Positions 56,949-64,000 of a stretch of 64,000 nucleotides of DNA are shown here, piece by piece. Under the pieces are notes generated by a model. It was not told the origin of the DNA and did no database searches. It saw nothing but the letters and a program-made list of their open reading frames with translations. Source of the DNA: Chinchilla lanigera (lineage: Eukaryota > Chordata > Mammalia > Rodentia > Chinchillidae). Position 1 is the first letter of the stretch; each line of letters begins with the position of its first letter. A program made the translations under genes and the position numbers. The stretch lies in contig NW_004955429.1 in assembly GCF_000276665.1 (NCBI RefSeq), forward strand, positions 7,089,695 to 7,153,694, written 5' to 3'.

Positions 56949-57100
56949 GGGGCTTGGGGATATAGCTCAGTGGCATAAGCGCCACTGAGCTATATGTTCG
57001 TGAGTTCGATAGTGAGTTTGATCCCCAGTACCGCAAATAAATTAATTAATTAATTAATTAAATTAAATAAATAAGCAAGCAAGCAAGCAAGCAAGCTTCT
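56949..57100 (+). mobile_element. ID SINE with internal snapback hairpin
   Basis: The head ATATAGCTCAGTGGC (56960-56974) is followed six bases later by its exact reverse complement GCCACTGAGCTATAT (56981-56995), which replaces the usual middle. The B-box end is also partly repeated (GAGTTCGATAGTGAGTTTGA). Tail (AATT)n then (AAGC)n. Confidence 0.9.
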
Positions 57101-57241
57101 AGCCAGGCATGGTGGCGAATGCCTATAATCCCAGCATTCGGGAGGCTCAAGGCCAGCCTGGGCTTCAACATGAGTTCAAGGAAAGCCTGAACTGCATAGC
57201 AAAACTCTGTCTCCAAAAGACCAAAAAAAAAAAAAAAAAAA
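57101..57241 (+). mobile_element. B1 SINE
   Basis: Left part shortened after GGAGGCT, second half kept, 20-A tail. Confidence 0.88.
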
Positions 57242-57356
57242 TTTCTACACAACAAAGGAAACAACCAACAGAATGAAGGGACAAGCTATGGAATTGAAAC
57301 AGAATTTTCCCAGCTATTCCATGGACAGACGACTAACATCAAGAATATACAAAGAG

Positions 57357-57421
57357 GGCCAGGGATATAGCTCAGCAGCACAGCACTTGCCTGGCAAGCA
57401 TGATTTCTGGTTCAAAAAAAA
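57357..57421 (+). mobile_element. ID SINE, 3' part deleted
   Basis: Same GGGCCAGGGATATAGCTCAG head as its neighbour, but lacks most of the B-box region. Confidence 0.87.
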
Positions 57422-57439
57422 GGTATAAAGAATTCAAAG

Positions 57440-57516
57440 GGCCAGGGATATAGCTCAGCAGCACAGCACTTGCCTAGCAAGTCCGAAGTCCTGAGTTAGA
57501 TTCCCGAACCAAAAAA
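57440..57516 (+). mobile_element. ID SINE, tandem neighbour
   Basis: Nearly identical first 45 bases to the copy at 57357; the two are 20 bp apart. Confidence 0.9.
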
Positions 57517-57526
57517 AAATTCAAAG

Positions 57527-57692
57527 CTGAGCATGGTGATGCATGCCTGTAATCCCTGCACTGAGGAGGCTGAGGCAGGAGGATCACTGCAAATTCAGAG
57601 CCAGCGTGGGCTATACAATGAGTTCAAGGCTAGGCCTGAACTATATAACGAGATCCTTCCTGTCTCAAAAAAAAAAAAAAAAAAAAAAAAAA
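57527..57692 (+). mobile_element. B1 SINE
   Basis: Full length with 26-A tail. Confidence 0.9.
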
Positions 57693-57694
57693 CA

Positions 57695-57785
57695 GGCTGG
57701 GGATTTAGCTCAGCAGCACAGCGCCTCCCTGGCAAACGCAAGGTCATGAGTTCAATTCCTGCTACTGGAAGAAAAACAAAAAAAC
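57695..57785 (+). mobile_element. ID SINE
   Basis: Full length, directly after the tail of the preceding B1. Confidence 0.92.
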
Positions 57786-57927
57786 AATGTTTTGTACTGA
57801 GTATCTACTTTGAAGGCAATGATACAAAATGTTTTAATAATCGTTAATAGTTATAGTAACAACTATTATTAGTCTCTTATTATTTGATTCTGAACATGTT
57901 TTATGCCCTCAAAAAATAAAAAGGAAA

Positions 57928-58052
57928 GCTGGGCATGGTAACGCATGTCTACAATCCCAGGGCTTAAGAGGCTGAGAGAGGAGGACTGCCATGAGTTCGA
58001 GCCCAGCCTGGGCTAGTGAGTTCCTTGCCTCAAAACTTAATTAATTAATCAA
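57928..58052 (+). mobile_element. B1 SINE, shortened
   Basis: GCTGGGCATGGTAACGCATG start; tail (AATT)n. Confidence 0.84.
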
Positions 58053-58068
58053 TATTAAAGAGGAAAAA

Positions 58069-58236
58069 AGCCGGGCACAGTGGCGCATGCCTGTAATCCA
58101 AGCACTTGGGAGGCTGAGGCAGGAGGATTGTTACAAGCTCAAGGTCAGTCTAGGCTACAAAGTGAGTTCAAGGCCAGCCTGAACTGCATATCAAGACCCT
58201 GTCTCAAAAAGACGATAAAAAAAAAGGGGGGGGGGA
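58069..58236 (+). mobile_element. B1 SINE
   Basis: Full length; tail changes from A to a run of ten G. Confidence 0.9.
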
Positions 58237-58442
58237 TAAAAAGGGAAAAAATACTACAGAGGTAATCAAAACAGAGTAGTACCAACATAAGGAGACACAA
58301 AAAAGACCAGAAACAGGTGAACATGATTTTAGAAAAGAATATCAAAACCATTCAACAAGTAATGCTAAGAAAACTGGATACCCACATGCAAAGGAATGAA
58401 TTATTGGAGGTTAAACATGCATTAATTTAAGAAATAAAAATT

Positions 58443-58560
58443 GGGGGCTGGGGATTTAGCTCAGCGGCATAGCGCCTGCCTGGCAAGCGCAAGGTCTTGA
58501 GTTTGATTCCCAGTACCAGAAAACACCCCCCACCCCCCACCCCACCCCCGCCAAAAAAAA
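58443..58560 (+). mobile_element. ID SINE with C-rich tail
   Basis: Full length; the tail contains CACCCCCCACCCCCCACCCC before the A run. Confidence 0.93.
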
Positions 58561-58577
58561 GTATATAAAGGCTGCCT

Positions 58578-58663
58578 TGGAGCTGAGGATTCAGCTCGGT
58601 GGCACAGCATCTGCCTGGCAAGTGCAACGTCGTGAGTTTGATTCCTGGTACGGGGGGGGAATA
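58578..58663 (+). mobile_element. ID SINE
   Basis: GGAGCTGAGGATTCAGCTCG start; ends GGTACGGGGGGGGAAT. Confidence 0.9.
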
Positions 58664-58672
58664 AAAATTATG

Positions 58673-59041
58673 GAGCATGGTGGCACATACTTGTAATTAC
58701 AGTTAATGGAAGACTGGGGCAGTAGGAGCACAGTTCCAGGCCAGTTTGTGCAACTGAGTGAGACTCAAAATAAAACAAGCCAGGCATAGTGGCACACACC
58801 TGCAATCCTAGCACTTGGGAGGCTGAGGCAGGAGGATCATTCCAAGTTAGAGACCAGTGTGAGCTACAAAGTGAGTTCAAGACCAGCCTGAATTGCATAG
58901 TGAGACCCTGTCTCAAAAGACAAAAAAAGAAAAGAAAAAGAACACCCTGGACCTAGCAATATAGCAAGACCCTGGTGATACAGCTCAGTGGGAAGGACCT
59001 GGGTTTAATTCCCAGTACCACAAAAAAAATAAATAAATAAA
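58673..59041 (+). mobile_element. B1-dID composite, interrupted
   Basis: B1-like half 58673-58772 and degenerate ID half 58955-59041 (GTGATACAGCTCAGTGGGAA), split by a B1 in the A-rich linker. Confidence 0.78.
58778..58945 (+). mobile_element. B1 SINE nested in B1-dID
   Basis: Full length, young-looking, in the linker of the older composite. Confidence 0.9.
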
Positions 59042-59270
59042 AACAGTATCTGTATTTTACTGTGCTATTTCTCAGTGAAAACAGTATACTTCTCTATACA
59101 CGCACCTGACTTTACTTGCTCCATGTAACCTTTCAGATGAGAACACTGAAGCTTAGATGACAGAAGGCAGGCTGACTGGTCATTTAATACCTTCATCTGC
59201 ATCTAAAGGTCAAGGTCTTCACATCCTTGCCACACTACCAGGATGTCTCAGGTTAAGACTCGAGTCATGT

Positions 59271-59430
59271 CTGGGTGTGGTGGCACACAGTACCTGTCTA
59301 TAATCCCAGCACTCGGAGGCTGAGGCAGGTGGATCCCTGTGAGTTTGAGGCCGGCCTGGGCTGTATAAGCAAGTTCATGGCCAGGCTGAACTACATAATG
59401 AAACACTGCCTTAATATATATATATATAAA
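59271..59430 (+). mobile_element. B1 SINE
   Basis: Full length; tail turns into (TA)n. Confidence 0.88.
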
Positions 59431-59455
59431 TAAATAAGATTGTGAGTTTTAAAGT

Positions 59456-59573
59456 TTTTTTTTCTTTTTTGAGACAGTCTTCATACGTACTTTAGACCAG
59501 CCTTGAACTCATGGCAATCCTCCTGTCTCAGCCTCCTGCGAGTTGGGATTACAGGCATGTGCAGCCATGCCCA
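59456..59573 (-). mobile_element. B1 SINE, shortened
   Basis: Reverse-oriented; one block of the duplication missing. Confidence 0.84.
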
Positions 59574-59647
59574 TTTGGGCTCTTTTCAACTGCCTTTCTA
59601 AAATTATGCAAAGTATGCCTACACTACTACTAAAATCACAGTCATTT

Positions 59648-59828
59648 GTTTTTTCTGGTACTGAAGACTGAACCCAGAGCCTTCCCACGAAACTATATTC
59701 ACAGACCTTTTTAGTCTTGAGACAGGGTTTCACTAAATTGCTGAACCGTCCAGGCTGATCTTGAACTCAAAATCCTCCAGCTTCAGCCTCCCAGTCCTGG
59801 GATTATAGGACGCAACATCAGGCCTGGC
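59648..59828 (-). mobile_element. B1-dID composite SINE
   Basis: Reversed ID half (CTGGTACTGAAGACTGAACC) and reversed B1-like half. Confidence 0.78.
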
Positions 59829-59840
59829 TGTCATGTCTGT

Positions 59841-59973
59841 TTCGTTTTTCTTTTCTTTTCTTTTTTTTGTGAGACGGGTTTTGCTATGTAGCCCAGACGG
59901 GCCACACACTCACAGCACTCTCCTGCCTCAGCCTGCTGAGTGCTAGGATTACAGGCAACCATACTACTCTGCT
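59841..59973 (-). mobile_element. B1 SINE, shortened
   Basis: Reverse-oriented with (CTTTT)n tail on the plus strand. Confidence 0.84.
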
Positions 59974-60197
59974 ATCATGTCTATTTTCTTATCTAGCTAT
60001 ACTGTGTAGGAATTAAACGTTTAAGTTTTAAAGCAATAATTTTAGTGAAAATACAGTAGTGAAAAAATTTTTTCCCTGCACTAGTAGTAAGAAACACCAT
60101 GGCAAACTGGGGCCCAGGTGATGTTTTTAAGGATTGAAACAGCAATCAAGAGCTGAGGAGGGGAGAGGAGCTACTGCTTAGATCATCTTGGAGGTAG

Positions 60198-60348
60198 GGG
60201 CTTTTTATGTTTTTTGAGACAGGCTCTCACTATATAGTGCAGGCTGGCCTTGCACTCACTATGCAACCCAAGCTGGCCTCAAACTGACAATTCTCCTGCT
60301 TCAGCCTTCCTAGTGCTGGGATTAAAGCATGTGCCACCATGACGGGCC
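60198..60348 (-). mobile_element. B1 SINE
   Basis: Reverse-oriented, full length. Confidence 0.88.
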
Positions 60349-60491
60349 AGTAAGGGCATTTGTACTGAAAAAGAAAAAAGATTAAAAAAAAGACAAGGGA
60401 TTCCAGTACATATAATATGCAACCATTTTTGTAGAAAAGTAAGAAAAACAAGCGTCTATATACATATAAACTTGTACATATATAGACACAA

Positions 60492-60678
60492 GGGCTGGAC
60501 ATCATGGCACATACCTGTGACCCCAGGCCTCTGGGAAGCTGAGGCAGAAGGATCACAAATTCAACCCAATCTGGGCAATCTAGCAAAACCCTGTCTCAAA
60601 ATGTAGAATAACAACAGGCCTCGGATGTTGCTCAGTCTAAAAGTTCTGGGTTCAATCCCTGATACCACAAAATAAAGA
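60492..60678 (+). mobile_element. B1-dID composite SINE
   Basis: Both halves visible; GGCCTCGGATGTTGCTCAGT starts the ID half. Confidence 0.82.
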
Positions 60679-60711
60679 AACTAGGACAACGTATTTAAAA
60701 ATTAGTAGCAA

Positions 60712-60795
60712 GGGCCAGGAAGACAGCTCAGTGGCACAGCACCTGCCTGGCAAGCACAAGGTCTCAAGTTCAATTCCTGACACCAAAAAAAATTT
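60712..60795 (+). mobile_element. ID SINE
   Basis: GGGCCAGGAAGACAGCTCAG start, full length. Confidence 0.9.
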
Positions 60796-60916
60796 TTCTA
60801 ATAAAATAAATCAAAAAATAAATAAGTAAATAAAAAAACGAAAACCTAGTAGCAATGGAGAACTGAGAAGCAAAACTGGACAAATGAGACAGGTAAGTTT
60901 ACAAGAATTTTTCTGT

Positions 60917-60990
60917 TGTTTCTGTGGTGCTCACAGTTGATTGGAACCCAGGGACGTATGCATTCTACCACTGAACTATAATCCCAGCCC
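60917..60990 (-). mobile_element. ID SINE, old
   Basis: Reversed; CACTGAACTATAATCCCAGC head. Confidence 0.75.
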
Positions 60991-61133
60991 TCAGAAAAAT
61001 GAACTTTTATTAGTTATCCATTTACATGTTTTTGAACCAAGTCATTGTATCATCTCTTTTAAACTAAATAATTTAAGCTACTGCAGCAATCCACAAAAAA
61101 CATAAATAAATGTATGTTTAAAGATGGTAGCTA

Positions 61134-61223
61134 GAGAGCTAGGGACACAGCTCAGTGGCACAGCGCCTGCCTGGGAAGATGAGGCCCTGAGTTCGATTTC
61201 CTGCACCCCCCCCAAAAAAAAAA
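61134..61223 (+). mobile_element. ID SINE
   Basis: GAGCTAGGGACACAGCTCAG start; tail C-run then A-run. Confidence 0.9.
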
Positions 61224-61404
61224 TGCTGGGTAGGACAGCCAAATAGAGATAACTGGTAGGCAACTGAATACTTGGGTGGAAAGCTCAAAACGAAGGTTAA
61301 AGTGATGATACCCATCCTTGGAGGCACTGTAAACACTCATAAATTAACAACAAATAAACAGGCCAGAAAAGCAAACCTGGAAATGCAATTTTAAAGAAAG
61401 AGAG

Positions 61405-61489
61405 GTGCCAGGGATATAGCTCAGCAGCACAGCACCTGCTGGGCAAGCACAAGGTCCTGAGTTCAATTCCTGGCACTTCCCCCCAGAAA
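61405..61489 (+). mobile_element. ID SINE
   Basis: GGTGCCAGGGATATAGCTCA start, full length. Confidence 0.9.
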
Positions 61490-61899
61490 AGACAGCAATG
61501 ACATAAAGCAACCCAAAGGCAACGCTGTAAGAGAGGAATGAACTGAGCTTTCCAAAGTCAAGAGAAGAGAGCTGCAGAGGAGAGGGCGTGGTGAGGAGTT
61601 TTGGCAGGTGGTTTTTAATGCTCAAAATAGGTCAAGTAGAACCAAAACTTTAAAAATAAAAAATGGCCTTTTGAAGTTAGCAAAAGTAACATGGTAGTAG
61701 TTAAGAGCCAAACAGAAGTGTGAAGGGTGAATGGGTAGAAATGTGTATTATTTTATGCACTATGCCTAAAATGTTTAGAAAAGGATTTGAGGCCGTCCTC
61801 AATAAAGGACCTAAGACAACAAAAACGGAAAAACCAGTATTACAAGCCAATATGACAGACATGAGTTGTTCATCTGTATCATAAGCATCACACCCACCC

Positions 61900-62229
61900 C
61901 CCCTGCATGAGGGAAACTGCTCTTACCCCCGACTCCAACTATGAGGTCTAGTGAGGGCTGCCAGCATAGTACCCTCCCCACTCCAGCCAGAGCGTGGCGG
62001 GAACATGATCCAGGACAGGTCAATCAGAGTCCTTCTCAGGATCCTTCCAGAGAGCCCCTTCTCCTGGTAGAAGGGGCTGGGAAGATGAGAGCCAAAAGCT
62101 GCCAGCAGTCATGGTTCCAGCCTCATGTAGTAGACAGTCTGTAGTATGAGAGAATGAAATCAACACGCAGAGAAACAGAGATAAGAGGCGAAATCCTAAA
62201 CCCAATGGAAGAAGGAAGAGAAAACAAAT
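61900..62229 (+). mobile_element. Ancient LTR-like repeat
   Basis: GTCAATCAGAGTCCTTCTCA, AAGCTGCCAGCAGTCATGGT and GAATGAAATCAACACGCAGA occur in the order I know from old mammalian LTR/MaLR-like repeats. Diverged; class uncertain. Confidence 0.4.
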
Positions 62230-62831
62230 ATACTAACATCAGGTTAATACAGCTGATGTAACTAAAGACCAGATTTGGTTCTGAGCTACCTGATAGCCAA
62301 GGCAAAAACGAAAACAGAGTATGTTTCACATATCTAACAAATAAGAGGAAATACACCAGAGCCTTAAGGGAGATCATTTTCCTGATACTAACTTTAAAGA
62401 AATTCTTGTACATGGATCTTGTAAAGGTCACCAAAAGATCAAATAGACAATGTCATGATGAGACCATTACAGCAAACACAAAAACCATCACTAAACCATC
62501 TCTCCATCACATCATCAAGAGCAACTACATTAAGAGACTAGAATATAGCAGGCAGCTGAAAAGTGGAGCTATCAACCATACTTTTGGTCCTCCAGGAAAC
62601 TTATTAATGAAGAGGAAAACACAAAAAGGTAAACATGTAAAAGAAAGTGAAAATTTATAGGAGTACTCAAAACCATTTGCAGGCCAGTGGGAAAAATCAA
62701 GTAAACAGGACAGACTGAAGATGCAGAACCTAGCGCTAGTAAATGACAAAACAAGACCTTGCAAAAAGGAAGAGATCACATCAGAAGCATAGGTAACCTC
62801 TTCTTCTTAAGCACCAAGTAATAACAGTGAG

Positions 62832-63063
62832 ATAATCCCAGTACTAGAGGCTGAGGCAGGAGGAGCTCAGGTTCAAGGTCAACCCTGGGCCACATAACAA
62901 GACCGTATCTCAAGGCCAGGGACATAGCTTAGCGGCACAAGCGCCTGCCTGGCAAGCGCAGAATCCTGAGTTCGATTCCCAGTACCAAAAAAAACAAATA
63001 AATAAATAACAAGACTGTATTTCAAAAAACCAAAAAATAAAAAAATTTAAATAAAAAAAATTT
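62832..63063 (+). mobile_element. B1-like SINE interrupted by an ID
   Basis: Two pieces (62832-62914 and 63008-63063) on both sides of an ID; AACAAGACCGTATCTCAA / AACAAGACTGTATTTCAA is the target duplication. Confidence 0.85.
62915..63007 (+). mobile_element. ID SINE nested in B1
   Basis: Full length with (AAAT)n tail and an 18-bp target duplication with two mismatches. Confidence 0.94.
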
Positions 63064-63079
63064 TGTAAAGGTATAAAAC

Positions 63080-63437
63080 AGTGGGCATAGTGGCAGACAC
63101 CTGCAATCCTAGCTCTTCTGGGGAGGCTGAGGTAGAAAGATCACAAGTTTGAGGCCCGTCTGGGCAAGGTAATGAAAACTTAGTTCAAAAGAAAGGGCTT
63201 CACCGGGAGTGTTGGTGCAAGCCTCTAATCCCAGCACTCAGGAGGCTGAGGCAGGAGGATCATTTCAAGTTCAAGACTAGCCTGGGTTACAAAGTAAGCT
63301 CAAGGCCAGCCTGAACTGCACAGCAAAACCCTGTTTCAAATGGACCAAAAAAAAAAAAAAGAAAGAAAGGAAGAAAGAAAGAAAGGGCTAGTGACACAGC
63401 CTAGCAAAGCACTGGGTTCAACCCTAAGCACCAAAAA
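63080..63437 (+). mobile_element. B1-dID composite, interrupted
   Basis: B1-like half 63080-63200 and degenerate ID half 63386-63437, split by a B1. Confidence 0.75.
63201..63385 (+). mobile_element. B1 SINE nested in B1-dID
   Basis: Full length; tail expanded to (GAAA)n. Confidence 0.9.
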
Positions 63438-63583
63438 AGCATAAAACAGCAAATACAAAAAAAAAAAGTAAAGGAAGATAATAACTATGAAATTTCAGAT
63501 GCAAGTAAAGAAAAAGACAAGTAGTAAATGGTTCCATAAAGGTATAGGGTAGGTCCAATCCCCAGCACCAAAAAATTTAAAAG

Positions 63584-63665
63584 GGGGGTGGGGGTGGCTC
63601 AGTGGTAGAGGGCTGGCCTACCATGCATGAGGCATGGCTTCAGTACCTCATATCACCACAGGAAA
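63584..63665 (+). mobile_element. ID SINE, old
   Basis: GGGGGTGGCTCAGTGGTAGA start. A stray ID 3' end (GGTCCAATCCCCAGCACC) sits just before it at 63552-63580. Confidence 0.78.
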
Positions 63666-64000
63666 AAAACAGACATCAGTAAGATGACCCCAAAATAAGG
63701 CATCTTCTGCTACTCAGCCCCAAAGTTCGTAAAGGAACTTTAGATCCAAGGCAGGAAAATAGGCACAGTAACAACGGTCTCTGTATACAGATGTGTTTCG
63801 GGTGTGGCTAAAACCAGGAGGAACTGGATACAACCTAAAAAGAAGTAAAAGCAACCCTCTTCTCCACTACACCACCAGGTGACAGACTCTTCCCTAGCCT
63901 GGAAAACTGCAGTGGTTAATCTTCCAGAGAAGGGTAACTACAAAAAGTCTACACTCAAGGACTCTAAGACCACAGAAGAAAGGAGCAGCATATTAAAAAA

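Larger units (their letters stand above)
49400..57527 (+). mobile_element. Old near-full-length L1 used as a SINE landing site
   Basis: Collinear L1 pieces: ORF1-like (49400-49795; 51602-52270, e.g. AAGCAACAATCACCTATTAA), endonuclease (52385-53480, e.g. TTATAGTGGGGGATCCTCAG and GAATACACATTCTTTTCAGC), reverse transcriptase (54430-56150, e.g. ACAAGACAAGGATGTCCACT) and ORF2 end (56400-56945, 57240-57440). Peptide TEYTFFSAAHSTFLKVDHIL matches the endonuclease. Many stops and frameshifts; not functional. About twenty SINE insertions lie inside. Confidence 0.82.
1..64000 (-). other. MLLT10: MLLT10 (AF10) gene body, internal part
   Basis: All six coding exons found lie on the minus strand and join in frame to a protein I recognise as AF10, a chromatin reader and cofactor of the DOT1L H3K79 methyltransferase. 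The window gives about residues 81-265: zinc knuckle, extended PHD finger and a basic, Ser-rich linker. The AF10 PZP module is known to bind histone H3 around unmodified K27. The start codon and first PHD finger (right of the window) and the coiled-coil DOT1L-binding and Gln-rich C-terminal parts (left) are absent. Introns, right to left, are >23.0, 7.6, 11.3, 2.7, 2.3, 13.5 and >2.9 kb. The paralogue MLLT6 shares the PZP fold, but the linker exons match AF10 as I remember it. All splice phases agree and no frame is broken, so this is the functional locus and not a retrocopy. Confidence 0.93.
40953..64000 (-). other. MLLT10: MLLT10 upstream intron, >23 kb
   Basis: I searched the minus strand for the first PHD-finger exon (motifs such as TGPWFCRKC and YCDGHGC) and did not find it, so I read this whole stretch as intron. 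It is dense in SINEs nested in old L1 sequence. I recognise nothing in 44207-44642, 47080-47720, 50094-50354, 59042-59270, 60000-60197, 61490-61899, 62230-62831 or 63666-64000. Confidence 0.75.

Noticed and set aside
40953..64000. Search for the first PHD-finger exon of MLLT10
   Set aside because: No minus-strand match to its Cys-rich motifs was found; it probably lies to the right of the window.

Overview
The window is a piece of a rodent nuclear genome. It contains no bacterial, viral or organellar genes. Three things show this: spliced GT-AG exons, very dense 7SL-derived B1 SINEs and tRNA-Ala-derived ID SINEs, and L1 LINE pieces at several stages of decay. The SINE set is not mouse or rat. 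ID copies have a GGCAC/GGCAAAG head and a GGTACCGG tail, B1 copies are ~150 bp with an internal duplication, and older composite elements join a B1-like half to a degenerate ID half (B1-dID type). My best guess is a beaver-like (castorimorph) or related non-murid rodent; the species is inference.

The only real gene I can support is MLLT10 (AF10) on the minus strand, which spans the whole window. Six internal coding exons are present, in transcription order 40898-40952, 33142-33251, 21750-21853, 18933-19026, 16565-16660 and 2927-3022. Their splice phases join without error into 185 codons (about residues 81-265). These cover the zinc knuckle and extended PHD finger of the PZP histone-reader module, followed by a basic, serine-rich linker. 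The first PHD finger and start codon lie beyond the right edge; the rest of the protein lies beyond the left edge.

Layout. 1-16.5 kb is a long intron with an MLT1-like LTR, moderate SINE density and two copies of a small hAT-like MITE. 15.6-19.4 kb, holding two exons, is almost free of SINEs. 19-22 kb holds an exon and a 100-N assembly gap flanked by two identical ID copies. 22-33 kb is SINE-rich intron with an ancient repeat block at 29.9-31.3 kb. 33.3-36.1 kb holds an ID-seeded GGGAAC satellite and an L1 with a twin-priming inversion. 36-41 kb is intron with a purine satellite, and just upstream of the 40.9 kb exon a tandem array plus a large inverted repeat. 41-64 kb is upstream intron, among the most SINE-dense parts, including an old plus-strand L1 (49.4-57.5 kb) into which about twenty SINEs have inserted.

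By hand count SINEs are oriented about 99 plus to 28 minus, that is mostly antisense to MLLT10. I found no evidence of a new multi-gene system. The unusual material is structural: the inverted L1, a tiny L1 insertion with an A-rich 5' end, the 41.1-41.4 kb array/hairpin, the MITE family, an ID with an internal hairpin, and the suspicious gap.
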